Shown one piece after another: positions 1-12,599 of a stretch of DNA of 64,000 nt. Each line of letters begins with the position of its first letter. Position 1 is the first letter of the stretch. The DNA comes from Hydractinia symbiolongicarpus. Lineage: Eukaryota; Cnidaria; Hydrozoa; Anthoathecata; Hydractiniidae. The position numbers and the translations under genes are program-made. The notes below the pieces were generated by a model. That model saw only the letters and a program-made list of their open reading frames with translations, did no database searches and had not been told where the DNA came from. The stretch spans positions 11,968,001-12,032,000 of the forward strand of contig NC_079887.1 of assembly GCF_029227915.1 (NCBI RefSeq). Reading direction: 5' to 3'.

Positions 1-236
1 AAACACTACTTTTAGTCAATGTTTAATCAATAACAATGGTGGTTTCTTCATTTTCATTTCTTACATTGCCTCTATTAAAAGGGTTCTAATATATTTACAT
101 TGTGGAGCTGGTTTTTCCTTGATTTGTGTTTTTTTTGCTTTTTTTGGGTGGTACAGCTATAGCAGCTTCAACAACATCAGCTCCCTCCAAAAAACTCCCG
201 ATTATAACTTCATTCTTCGGCTCGCAATAAAGGCTA

Positions 237-710
237 GTGATAATGGATGTTTTTAAAGGAGAAATTACAGAATTAGTGCAGGACGTCTTGAGAGAAAACA
301 ATATTTTCTCTCAACTAGCTGTTTTAGCCTCTCGACGTGCAAGGAGGACCCAATGGCTATGTGAAACGAATGATGAACAACAAGTTCACGCTATGGTATG
401 CAGACCAGATTACTTGTGCTCTGGACGACGGAAATGAATTAAACCACATAAATGTCAGTATGAATTTTCTGTCGTTAAACCACTGCACGCTAAGTGGATT
501 ATAGAAATGTATGATCACATGACTTCAACTGCTGGAAAACTGTATGTTTAAAGGCCTGGGAAGTTACTGGAATATCAGCTGCTGTAAGGAAAGGGTTAGG
601 AGAGTTGGCCAACATCGATCCTTTTAATGATATAGATCCCCTCCTAGCGTGTGACTCATTCGAAAATGAAGATCATTTTGAAAATAGTCTTGAATGAGAC
701 ATGAACATAC
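237..710 (+). pseudogene. pogo/Tigger-type transposase, C-terminal remnant
   Basis: Around 475-690 the + strand reads, with at least one frameshift near 547, a segment of the form VKPLHAKWIIEMYDHMTS, then GISAAVRKGLGELANIDPF and NDIDPLL. This is the characteristic end of pogo/Tigger (DDE_1) transposases (LKPLHAKWI... GI..A...G...L.. DPF.DIDPL). The catalytic part is absent or unreadable. An AT-rich tail with repeated ccgcgaaa / gcgaaaatt motifs (735-810) resembles the element end. Confidence 0.65.
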
Positions 711-2840
711 ATGAAAACAATCAATCATGTTGATCCGCGAAACTAAATTATCTTTTTTTCCGCTGAATTTCCTAAAAAATTTAAGTTCCCGCGAAAATTA
801 ATTCCCTTAAGGTATCAGGTCTCACTTTTCTCATATGCCTTTTTATTGAGAAGAAATGCGTTTTTATTAAGAAGAGAAGGGGCCATCGTACAGATTCATC
901 ACACATTGTCAGACGTGGCACCTACTGGCCTAAAAGAGAAATTTGGTCTGCCCTTAACCCACCCCCAACGCGCTTCCTAAAATATTTACAAATAGGTTCA
1001 GTTTTCTCTACTTTTTATATATTATTTTGTAGCAGTATCTCCTTCTTCACGGTGCTTTGCCGAGTATGTAAGATTTTACCTAATACTACTACAGTACCGA
1101 TTTATTATTTTGTCCTATTTCATACTTCAGGCTTATACCAAGTGACTCCATAGGCTACCGTAAAATTTGGTAAAGCCTGGGTGAGCTTTTTGCCGACTTT
1201 AGGTGAATTTACAGCAGTTTTCTATAGTAAGCTCCACAGCAAGTCCACTTTACAAGGACAAATGTTTGTTTTAAACGTTTACCGTAGCATCTGACAATCT
1301 CGGAAAGATAGGCTGAGATTACCTGATTTAAATTTTTTCCGTTCATAAAGAAGCGCGTAGAGTCTGCTGAAAGAACTAATAACATCAAAGATGGTAAAAT
1401 TTTGCACGGGAATTTATGTAAGGAAGTAGCAAACATCCCCAGGTTTCCAGATCATTGGGATAAGGTCGAGAAAATAATACTTTTTCGAAATTTTACTGTT
1501 GAGCATTTTATTCCAGATTATGGTAAAAACAAATTCATAGTACCCTTAAGGTAAGATCGTGCTTAACAACATATTAATTGCTTAAGTTTTGTTTCCTAAG
1601 TAAAATTAATTGGTTGCTTTTGAGTAAAGTGATTCTAATAGCCGTCAAAAGCATAACTGTTTGTTTTGTTTTGATTTTGTGACTTTATTATTCTAAAAAT
1701 CTTGAGTACTTAATCATGGATAGTAAAGAGAAAGTAATAAATGGTAAAATAAAATGGTTCCTTGTTGAGATACAACTGGATACAGCTAGATATCTTTTGT
1801 GCATAGCTATGTGTCTGAATAAAATACTTCTAGTTAAGGTTAGGTAATGCATCATAATCTTTTTTCAATCCTGTAACAATGTTTTAACCCTTTCTGTTTC
1901 CCATGCTGCTCTTGGGAGTGGTGAAGAATAGAAAAGTAGAAAAACTAAGTAGAAAAGCTATTCGATCCTAGAGTTGTCAACACGCAATGTTTGTAGCTCG
2001 ACAAGAAACTGCGGTTGGTTTGAAGTCAAATATATATAAATTTAATAAAAAATAAATTTAAATAAAGTTGAAAAATTTTGAACTGTTCTTGGGACATCGA
2101 ATTTTCGGGCAAAAAAGGATCAAGGATCGAGCAAGGATCGACTGGTATGTTTTCACCTTGCTCAAGGCCCTGGAAATCCTGTTGGCATACCAATAAATTT
2201 TCTTTCCAGAAAAGATTTTGTCACGCCATTAATAGATAATCGAATGGTTGAATTTTAGTGGTACAAAGACGCTAACACAGTTATTTTTTTTTCAATTTAG
2301 TCAAATGCTCTTTAAGTACATTCTAAACACATCATACACAAGCAAGCATTTCTGATCTTCTTCTCCGCCCAATTCAGAACGCTCAAATTCAGCAAAAAGG
2401 ATGATAACGAATTCAAGATGTTCAATGACCCCTTCCTCGTTACTCCAATGATTTTTTGTATGCGTCACATTAAACCCTTGCGGAAATTCGACTCCTATTG
2501 GGTAACATCAACTCGTTTTACCTTCATAAGCAAGCTGCATGGGTAAGAATATACCAGACTTAATGTACCAAATAGTCCCAGTTATTTGCTTGTATTTTCT
2601 CTTTCCAATGAAAGGAACACTTCTTCCCCACTTTCAAATAAGACGTATGATTTGGGCTACATACATACGTAAGCAGTGTTTGATTTTATAATGAGATCGT
2701 CATGTATATAGTGCCATTGTTAAAGTTCTTCTCTCTTCAGCTATTTCACTATACGCAGCTATTCATTATTGTGAATAGCCTTCAGGAAAATATAGACTTA
2801 ATAAATCAACTATAATGTTTGCTCCACAAGCAGAAATAAA
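711..2840. other. No gene seen
   Basis: AT-rich DNA after the transposon remnant. An open minus-strand frame at 1209-1436 has no recognisable similarity. Nothing else is supported. Confidence 0.5.
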
Positions 2841-2984
2841 GGTTAATATAATACATGACAGATAGGGACGTCAAAAACCTCCAAAAATTGACAAAGATAG
2901 TCACTTTACGTCTCTTTATCAATACTAGCCTGTGGCTAGTAAAAATAAAATTATGGTGCCGTAAAGTCTCAATATGTTATGCAG

Positions 2985-3935
2985 CGCTATTGGCGACAAT
3001 ACATACAGCGAAGAAATTAAGGGAATCGAAATTATGGAGCACGTATGCTAAGTTTGAAACTAAAAGATTTCACAGCAACTTTGCAAGGTAGCCAGATAGC
3101 TAGCAAATCAGAAGTTGACCCAGGTCCAATCAATCTCAAGGTTTAAATTTATTGCAAAACTGTTAAGTTAGGACACACAGAGTACATATCAACAAATTAC
3201 TTATTTGCAATAATAGCTATCAATATATTAAATGCAGTAGCTATTAGTATATTAAATGCAGTCATGGCCCTTCGTTTTTTTTGTGCGCCGTTAACGGTTT
3301 ATTGCGGTTTCTAACAGATCCCCGCCAAAAAGAATTTATGAGAACCTATGTATTTTTTTGCATAGTCTCGGAAAAGCAGTTTATGTCCAAACCTTCATGA
3401 GGAGAATTTTTGGAAATATTGGAATTTATGTAAAAGGTTAAAATGACCTAAAAGCTTATTAACCCATGAAAGTGTGGTGGCAACATTGAAATCCAACTTT
3501 GTTTAATTTTCTATATCCGAAAATTATTTTCAGATATAGAAGTTATAAGATTTTCCGATTAGAAAATTTTTCTGTTTTTCTAAAATTTGTTTTAAGCACA
3601 AAAATGAATGCTATTATATCTAAAGATTTTAAGTAAAGATAGAATATAGATAGAAAATAAACTATTATTTTTCATAACAAAGCCCTTCTTCCCTGTTACT
3701 ATATCAGAAAATGGAGTGCTGAACCTACAAAAACTCTTATGTTAATTATTGCAGTCGAAAGATAATACATACAGCGAAGCAGTTAAGGGAAGCGAAATTA
3801 TGGAGCACGTTTGCTACGTGTTAAATATACCAAGAAACTGAAAGATTTTACAACAACTTTGTAAAGTAGCCAGATAGCTAGCTAGTCAGAAGTTGACTCT
3901 GCTCCAATTAATCCCAAATTTCAAATTTATTGCAA
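2985..3935 (+). repeat. Diverged direct repeat of about 170 bp (two copies)
   Basis: The stretch 2985-3145 (gacaatacatacagcgaag, then ggagcacgt...gct, gccagatagctagc, agaagttgac) recurs at 3755-3930 with about 15-20% differences and a small insertion. A short inverted match (gtgctccacgtattcgcttcgc) lies at 4332. The sequence is non-coding and looks like dispersed repeat debris. Confidence 0.6.
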
Positions 3936-4439
3936 AAATTATTGCAGTCGAAAAAATTCGTTTGCGTCTAAGCCTTTGTACTAGAGAAACTTATTTTAAT
4001 ACCATCGAATAAAGCTTAGCTAACTGGGCTAGCTATGCAGGAGAAGGAGCTGTAGGTCCATAGCTCACTGAAACAATAGTAATAAATATTACACCATAAT
4101 GGCCAGCCGCATTACACATTATAACCTTTAGCAAAATAACATAAGAAGCTAACTAGCTACCCTGTTAGTCACTTTGCAAGAAGCTAATAACTACCTTGTT
4201 ATTGCACTTATTAACATTTGTTCTGATTTGTTCTCATAGAGAAAAAAAATTAAAACTTTTGGTGCGTTAATATCAGTCATGTTTTTTTTAAGAATCTCAA
4301 TAATTATCTTGCTATAATCTGCATAGCAAACGTGCTCCACGTATTCGCTTCGCTTGCTCGCTCGTGAAGCTCGTTTCCTTTTTAAAAATTATTAAAAATG
4401 AAACTATACGTAGTAAGAATTTTTTTTTAAAATTATAAA

Positions 4440-5840
4440 GAAACCTTCACATCTATAGTCTACACCACTGCGTTTTGACTATTTAAGCTATTAGCAGATT
4501 TTTATGGCTAAGCGGTCGCGAGGATGTAACACTGACCAAAAGACAAATATAAAAGTCGATCAAATTCTTAAACAACTTTTTTTAACTGTATTTGGCACAA
4601 TAACACATCAAGAATTTTTTTTATTGAGATATTTCCCTCGTGCAGAAACGGCTGGAAAGAAACTTCTGCCACCAGCGCTCTGTCCTTTGAACAAATATTT
4701 TGAAAAAGTAAAAATAGGTGTCTGTGTCCCTTGTATCTCCATCATAGCATTGTATATCTTTTTTGTATCTGACATTCTTCACCGCAACTCCAATTGATAT
4801 AAGTTGTTTTCATCCCAAGAATCTTTTCTTTGAAGGGACCAAAGACTCTCTGTGACTTATTCAAAACTTTTGATGTGTTAACCAGAGATGGATCTTTGTA
4901 TGTTGTAGTCGATTTAACTTTCTCTTTAAAAAGAAGGATGAAAAAGAACGATGTCGTGAAACCTTTAAAAATTGTTCATTTGATAAAAAAACGAATGCAC
5001 TTTAAAAATAAAAATAACGCGTGTTTGACCACGGTTTTTTGTACATTTTTTTGTTGTACATTTTTCACCTTAAAAAATGTCTGAATTATTTTTTTGAAAG
5101 ATCTTTTGTTATCCACAGACTTTACTAAGTTACATAACAAGGCAATGGGATTAGGTAAAACGAGTTTCATTTATTCAACTTTTCGGATTTTTCTGTCTAA
5201 TGTTCTCTAAAAACACATAACAATTTGCTACCTTACCTTTTAATCGTTTTGATTTTTCTTCACAGCAGGAGAGTGTTACAAAACATGACGTTAGATGTAA
5301 TGTTTGTGAAGATCATTTGTAATTGAGTGGAAATTTCATCATCATTCATTAGCACAATTTAAGATTACTTTAAAAGTAATTTTAGGATAATTTACGGCTT
5401 TCACAGTTTTTTAGTATATATTTTGTGGCGAGAAGTTATGTAAATACCTTAGTAAGAAGAGAATTATCAGTATGTTAAAAAAGCGAAAATGAGAGATCAC
5501 ATCCGGGCCCTTTTTAATTCACCCAATTTAATGCCATTAACGTAACTTAAGTCTAAAGAATTGATTTCCTTTATCAAATTATCAAGCCAAAGTTGAACGT
5601 TTTTCGAACGTTATCAATGTAACGCCTTTTGAAACAATGTTCGTTATTATTAAGACGCTGTACAAACATTTCATTTTTTTTTAAATTGGTAGCTAATATC
5701 GTTTAAATGTATATTTGAAAGATGGTTGAGTTCACCTAAAGATGAAATAATATTCACTTTATTTGATTTAAAATGATTTACAAACATTTTTATATCTTTG
5801 CAAATCATAAAAATGTCTTGTTGTGACTTTCATAATAAAC
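4440..5840. other. No gene seen
   Basis: Two open + frames (4504-4797, 4830-5084) lack recognisable domains and plausible splice context; they may be repeat-derived. The rest is AT-rich without structure that I could support. Confidence 0.4.
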
Positions 5841-5844
5841 AACA

Positions 5845-7724
5845 TTACGGAGTTTCATACCACGCCGGTCTGGGCGCTAGCAAAGCGCTTTGTAGGGACA
5901 AATTTTTGACTTGTTTTCATTTGTCTCGATGGCCCAAATAATTTTCATGGTTAGTTTTTCACAACTATTCTGGTTAGTGCTGCGAAAAGAGGCAGAAATG
6001 CAAAATCCTGCCTGATGATTCTTCAACTAATTTTTTATTTTAACGACGTTTTGCTCTTTAATAACACGTTTAAATGGTGTTGCTAACCCTCTTTGTGGTG
6101 TATTGACATGGGTAAGATGTTGGAATCGAAGAAAACTTAAATTACTGACTTTTATAGAGAGGCAAGAGAAGACATATTGTTGATGTTGGTTTTCGGGGTT
6201 AGCTTCCTGAAGTTGCAAGCTACATATACCATACCTTTTGTGTTGTAAGGAATAATGGTTAAAAAGAAACACTAGTCTATAATTATCAGTGCACTTTGGC
6301 AAGAAGAGATAAAAATTACAGCTAGCTATTGAAAGACTTAAAGGAAGTTTTTTTACAGTACGGTATAGCTAGCTAGCTATATATGGATCTGCAAGTTTGA
6401 CATGGATTAACGTGGAAGAGCATTTAATAAAGGATTTATTTGCAAAGTATAGCTAACTAGTTTTATAACAAAGAGCACAGATGAAATCGACTGAAAATAA
6501 AATACACACTTCAAAGATATAATAACTGGCTTTGAATTTTCGTTAGAAATTATTGTATATAAATATTACATAACTAGCTAGGAAGGGATATATATAATAG
6601 CATGTTACACTGTATTACTGTGTTCTTAATTTTGGTAAAATGCAAGAACAAATTTAGGCAAGGCCCACTTTTACAATTTTGTGATAGCTATAGTAATTTT
6701 GGTACATTGACATAAGAGAAATTTGGCAACCGAAAATATTTGACGAAAACAGTTAAACTCACTAAATTTGTTTAAAAAGTTATTTTCCATTAAATTTGAT
6801 TATTTTAACCACAGTATATTATTTTACATTTCGCAGCGATCGAAACTTTGTACTTTACAGAATAAAATTATTCCAATGCAAAATTGAGGCGTATCAATTT
6901 TTAAGTCTAAGTTGGTGTTCAAACTGCACTGTTTAATGTTTATTGAAGTTGAGTGATATTAGAAATGAGTTTTTATGTTCCTATTTTTAGCATCTGGGCA
7001 CTTACCCACCTATGTATCTGATTACTGTATGAATAAGGTTACGATATATATGAGTGACCCAGTGTGACGCCTAGCTAACAAAAACTACGAGACAGATACA
7101 GCCAGCTTTTTGACAATTTTTAATTTGGTTTATAAAAAATGTAGGTAGCTCCGACCTGGTTAGTTAAATAAAGTTTCTAGCAAACACAAAATAAAAAATT
7201 TTGGGATTGTTTTTTAATATTATAGCTAGCTAGGCATCTGTTTAATGAGCATAAAACTATTAGTTTGGAAAAAAAACATTGTTTTCTTTACTTGTGTTTA
7301 ATGAGCTACATTATTTTGGCTGTACTAGTAGCTATATAAATCTTGAATGACATAACTAGCAATTCCTTTTTGATCAGCACTGGGATATTTTTAAGACAAT
7401 ATTTAAACTTGTGATGCAACTAACTACCAAAATACGGTTTCTTTCTCTTTTGACTGCCAACTTTTTATGATGAGTGTACCCCACAATTTGAAGCAATTAA
7501 ATTAATAACCAAGTAAATCAATACTGAGTATCCTTCCTTTAAATAATTGCAAAATCAATATATCGCATTTGTTTAAAAAGTAAAAATACAAAGGGAAAAG
7601 TGAATAATTCTCGGCGTACTGCATGTTTTTATTAGAAAAGTCTTACGCTCTGCGGATGATATAAAAATTTGTCCCTACAAGCGCTTCGCTAGTGTCCAGA
7701 CCTGTGCGGTATGAAAGTTCGTAA
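5845..7724. mobile_element. 1.9-kb terminal-inverted-repeat element, copy 1
   Basis: Ends are inverted copies of about 60 bp: ttacggagtttcatacc...gtagggacaaattttt on the left and its complement ending gtatgaaagttcgtaa on the right. The interior is AT-rich with many agctagct runs and no transposase frame, so the element is non-autonomous. A second copy, colinear over its whole length, is at 31762-33676. The TA (or TTA/TAA) at the borders may be a target duplication. Confidence 0.8.
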
Positions 7725-8227
7725 TGGAATCTAAACGTAGCGTTTAAAACCAAATATATTTCACAATATGACAGAAGTTCCCGAGACCTCTTAGTACAAT
7801 ATGAAATATGTGGGAGATCAACACCAGGAACAAACTGATATAACGTTTACAATAGACAAAATTTAAATAAACGTATCAAAATGATTTGCTACAACGCAAA
7901 TATCTATTTAGGATGCAAATTGAACATTTACAAGTCAAAATGAATTGGCTATATGTTTAACGCTTTCACTACCTAAGACCACAAAGGTACTTCATGGTTA
8001 CAATTTTGAGAGACCACCAGAGAGTGTAAAAATGCAGGACTGGTTAAACAAAATGAGTCACGTGGGCGAAAATATTTGATTATTTGATTTTAAACTTTGA
8101 ACTTTTAACTCTTAATTTTTGATTTTCAAAATAACTTGCTTCATGTAGAGTGCAAGCGTTTTATGGGAATATAATTTTATTTATTACAAATATAGACATA
8201 ATTAAACATAATTTTCTTTTTTATATA

Positions 8228-9136
8228 CAGTAGACTCCCGGTTATTCGAACCTGCACTTATTCGAATAATTCGGTTATTCGAAGTGAGATGGCGTTCCCC
8301 TTGGATCTGCTTACCCAACTCAGGCAAAAACACTCTCGGTTATTCGAACTTTAGTTATTCGAATAATTCGGTTATCCGAAGTGATTTTTATTCCCCTTGG
8401 GGCCAATTATAGGCTAAGTCACCCTCAGTTATTCGAATTTTTCTTATTGGGAGATCGTCGAGTGAGAACATTGATTTTCTGCGATTAAAACACTTTTTTT
8501 CTTACTTAACGCATATAACGCAGATGATTTTGTGGATATTGCTTTTGAGGTATGCACGAGTAAATCAATTGAATTGACTGATGAGGAAATCGTGGAAATC
8601 GTACTTAATGAGGACAAAGATCAAAACGCGCCGAATCTCGAAGATGACGATGATGATGAAATTGAGGCACATGACATCCCCCCGAAGAAGCCAAAGCAGT
8701 CAGAGTTGGAAGAGGCCTTAGAATTGTTGGAAAGATGGTCTTTGTTTGACAAGAATGGTCTTGAAATCAGAAAGCAGTTAAACATGATAACACGCACATG
8801 TCAAAAACACTACATCGATAGTAAAAAACAATGTAACATTAAAGATTTTTTAAGAGTTGAACTCCTTGTATTTACTAGATACATTTTCTTTATAACTTTC
8901 ATATTTTAAAACCTGTTAACAATTTGTTCAAATTTATTCTTTCTTCAAAAAGTAAAAATTCTTTGTGTTTACACGCTCAACTGAACCACAATGCCTCAAT
9001 TACTTAAGAAAAGTCCATCCCATTAAGGTTAAATTGAAAATCTGGCTGGAAAACGAATTTTTCAGTTATTCGAACTCCCGGTTATTCGAAGTAAAATCTT
9101 ATCCCCCTTGAGGCTTCGAATAACCGGGAGTCTACA
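8228..9136 (+). mobile_element. Tigger-like element, internally deleted
   Basis: Terminal inverted repeats: cagtagactcccggttattc at 8228 and the complement ttcgaataaccgggagtctac ending at 9136, with further ttattcgaa repeats just inside both ends. These are typical of pogo/Tigger-type DNA transposons. At about 0.9 kb it is a deletion derivative that keeps only the tail of the transposase (next entry). Confidence 0.82.
8532..8909 (+). pseudogene. Tigger-like transposase C-terminal tail
   Basis: Open frame of 125 codons lying between the two inverted repeats. It contains an acidic LTDEEIVEIVL segment, a DDDDDEIEAHD run and a PPKKPKQSELEEALELL helix, the usual acidic tail of pogo/Tigger transposases. 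The DNA-binding and DDE catalytic regions are missing, so the protein could not act as a transposase. The first codon is not a convincing start. Confidence 0.65.
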
Positions 9137-10500
9137 CAAAAGATGCCTCTATGGAATACTAAATTAAACCTCTCTTCTATTCGTTTGCTATTTTTAGTTT
9201 TTTGATACCTGGAGTGGTAGTTTTGTACTTCTCAGAGACCATATTAATTTTAATTTATAATTTAATTAGACTCTCTAATTAAAAGTTTGAACTGTAGGGT
9301 GCATATTAATCAGGAGGTTTAACAGCAACCAGGTTTAGAGTCCAAAATCCAACTTCCTGCTCATAAAAAAGTATATAACGTTTGGAGCTAAAAGTGAACA
9401 AAGGCAAGAGTCTCCCGCTCCACATGGCGCAAGATAAAATATAGCGCCAAATAGTGTATTAAATAACTCCTTAACAAGCAGATTTGGCTAGCAGGAAAGT
9501 TATGTGAGTCAAATTTTGCCTTACTACATCTACTGTCAGACACAAGAAAAGAAGCAGTGTGATTTAATTTGGAGCATTTGCACGTCTCAATCAAGTATGC
9601 GTATTCAAAACAATGCATCTGAATTTAAAACTTGTCAGGGGGGGGGTGGAACATGTAGTCACAGATGCAGCAAGTATAAGTGTTTGCTTAACGAATTAGA
9701 ACTTTATCTCTATAATAATACGCTAAGTGTGTCTGTGTGTCTGTGACAGGCAAAGTTGATATCGTCATTTTCCTTTGATGTTGCCGAAAAAACCTTTGAT
9801 GTTGCCGAAAAAAATATGTCTTCTTTGTCGTGAAAAACCGCGAGTTTTGTGTGGTTTGTTAAATGAAGTTCTAGCACAAAGTAACGGAAATTGTGTTTGC
9901 AAAAAAGATGGCTGTCATTTTTAAGCATTTGACTTCTCTTGCCTTCAAAATAAATCTTTACAAAAGCATTTAAAAAGGGGCATGGTATATAAATGAAGTA
10001 TAGAAAGATTTCTGTAAGGATTGTTTATGTTTTTTAAAGTTTTGATGATATTATTGATGCGAGACATGTTTGTTAGCTAGCTAGCATCAACCACACCAAC
10101 AACAACTAGCTAGGTAGCTAGGAATTTATAAATATGTAGCCATGTTCTCTATACCTAGCTAAGTCTCCAGCTTATATTTAAGTGACCAGCTATTAGTTGC
10201 TATTGCTGTAGCTACCTTATGTTAGCTTCAGTTTTATGTTGCTTTTTACATGTAAGCTAATCTTAGTGGTCTTTGCTAAGAATGTGACTGTAACTTATTT
10301 TAATTGACATTTTAAGCTAAATTAACAAGCCACAACAACTTTTAAAAAAGTATTACATAATAATTAAGAAGATTTTATGGACTGTTTTTAAGCAAATAAT
10401 GTATTTTTCACAATTTGTGTATGCAAATAATGTATTTTTCACATTTTGTGTAACTAAACTTATATACATCGGTTACATGCAATATGACGAAACGATTTTT
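9137..10500. other. No gene seen; small repeats
   Basis: A 20-21-bp unit (tttgatgttgccgaaaaaa) is present twice in tandem at about 9775-9815 and a run of nine G at 9638. Open frames on both strands lack domains. Confidence 0.4.
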
Positions 10501-10599
10501 ATTTAACATGTAGTAATTCTGGTACCTTAAGTGTAGTGATTTTTGTTGTTCTAGATGTTCTGACTAAAATGTTTTTGTTTATGGCATTTTGTCTCAATT

Positions 10600-11960
10600 A
10601 AGAAAAGTTTCAACTTTTTTGAGGGAGTACAACACCGAAAAAACTTGTGTTTTTTTTTATATTTTGTATAAATTCTTACCGGGCAGGACTCTGTACAACA
10701 TACCGAAATGACTGATCCCTCTCTATTTATAAATTTGATGCGTTCCAAATCACAGTTTTTTGAAATGTTGGGTAATATTTAATGAGCACAAGATGCAAAT
10801 ACTGATTTTTGTTGAATCAGAAGTATTTCCTACAACCATTCTTTTTTTACACTTTTGTGGAAAAAAAGTGTATGCAATATCATCAGAATAACTGATTTTG
10901 TTGCAAACTGTTTTTGTTTTTCACATTATGGATTGAAATATTGTTATAAAGGGCATATATCAATAGACATATATATACCAAAATAATTAAATTCTGCAAA
11001 CTTTGATTTTGTCGTTCACCTCTCATCTTTTATATTTTGATTAAACTTTTGAGGAAAACCATAGGAATTATTTAGAATTTGTATTTTGTGTTGCAAATTT
11101 AGTGCAAAAATTTAACTGTTGTGAGGGAGAACCATATGCAATTATATATACTAAAAATAATAATTTGATATTCTACAAGTTGTATTTTTGTATGCACTTA
11201 AATGATTGCTTTTTCTGAGTTGAATTTGATGGGTTTCATATCAATTTTGTGGAAGATTTTATGGCTGAAGACAATATAGAACATGCCAATTGAACTGATT
11301 TTTGTTCATACTTTGATTTGCTCCTCATAAACCTTTGTGTTCTACATTTATTGTAAACTTTTGTGAGGAAGGACCATATATATACAATGTTTTCAAAATA
11401 ATGATTTTTGTTGATTTGAAATTTACTCCTTGCTCATTGCTTTTTCGACATTTCAAGTTAAAATGTTTGGTAAAGTCAGTACGGATCATTAGACAAAAAA
11501 TTGTTTTGTTAACCGGTTAATTTTTACATTTTGTGCATATTTTTACGGGAGAGGATGGTATGCAACCAAATAAATGATTTTTCAAAGTTTAACTTTTTGT
11601 TTTTAGGTGTTTTGTGTTTGTTTAAGTTTGGCTTTTTGATAATGTTCAGGTTGTATTGTTGTATAAGCATTTAGGGAAAAGACAATGTTTAAAATGATTA
11701 AAGAACTTTTTTCATAGATCTGTGCTTACTGTTGCAAGCCTTTCTTTTCGACAGTTCAGAATAAAATATTGAAGGATTTCAACATAATCACATAATAAGA
11801 TGTATACATATTTGAGATATGTGTTATTTCTGACATTATTATTATTGTTCTCGTAACTGTCTGGGTTGTGACTGTCAATGTTGTAACTTTCTACTAACTT
11901 GATTTTACACCTTGTACGCCATTGTTTTTCATATTTTGTCTGAAGTTTTGTTGGGAGGAT
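10600..11960 (+). repeat. Degenerate long-period tandem repeat, T/G-skewed
   Basis: The + strand repeatedly returns to a pattern of the form tttgtgagggagaaccatatg, a TA-rich stretch, aataatgatttttgttga, aaattt; clear returns are near 10620, 10855, 11050, 11120, 11360, 11545 and 11950. The period is irregular (about 100-250 bp) and divergence is high. It stands just upstream of a Helitron-like 3' end and may be that element's interior. Confidence 0.4.
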
Positions 11961-12059
11961 TTCATGCGATTTGACATTTGATATTTTGTGTTAGATTTTA
12001 AGAACTTTTTTGTTAAATTATGACTTATATACTTTCTTTTTATGCATTTTCAGATTATT

Positions 12060-12182
12060 TTTTTTAGTAAAAGGCATATTCAATATACTGAAATATTTGC
12101 TGATGTCATCAAAATTCAAATGACAGAACTTTTCAATTGTTTTTCTGCCTAAGTGGAATTTTCCACGGGCCTAATCGACTAG
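12060..12182 (+). mobile_element. Helitron-like 3' terminus
   Basis: The last 120 bp match, in inverted orientation, the element end at 36125-36250. It finishes with a hairpin (gtggaattttccac) followed by gggcctaatcgactag and a T, i.e. the stem-loop plus CTAG typical of Helitron 3' ends. The matching 5' TC end was not located. Confidence 0.65.
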
Positions 12183-12258
12183 TAAATATTAATTTGCTTG
12201 TAATAAAAGAAAAAATAAGGAGACATAGTGCATCCACTGTTTATTCCATATACACAAA

Positions 12259-12590
12259 TTGAAACTAAATCCTGCAAAGTATGGTATTTGGTATCACCAA
12301 GACAATGAATCAGGTGTTGTATATAAAGTAACGTCTGGAGATTGTGGAAAATATTACATAGGAGAAACAGGAAGGAAGTTGAAAACACGAATAAAAGAAC
12401 ACAAAAATGGCGCAAAAAACGTTCAAGAAAACGTCTCTTGAATGTCTAAACACATTAAAGAAACAAAACACGAAATAAACTTTGAGAAAATAAAAATTCT
12501 TTACAGTGACAATAATTTTATTATAAGAAATCTTAAAGAGGCATTAGCGATTAAACAACACAAATCTGATTTATTGAACAGAAAAAGATG
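12259..12590 (+). pseudogene. Penelope-like element GIY-YIG domain fragment
   Basis: The frame reads GVVYKVTSGDCGKYYIGETGRKL followed by RIKEH, the GIY-YIG nuclease signature (here VYK...YYIGETGRKL) as found at the C-terminus of Penelope-like reverse transcriptases. A TGA at 12439 interrupts the frame; downstream it continues in the same frame (MSKHIKETKHEINFEKIKIL...). No reverse transcriptase region is present: the fragment starts about 75 bp after the Helitron-like 3' end. Confidence 0.75.
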
Positions 12591-12599
12591 AAATAAGGT

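Noticed and set aside
6027-6302. Minus-strand open frame 6027-6302 as a gene
   Set aside because: It lies wholly inside the 1.9-kb inverted-repeat element; copy 2 of the element has the frame disrupted, so it is not conserved.
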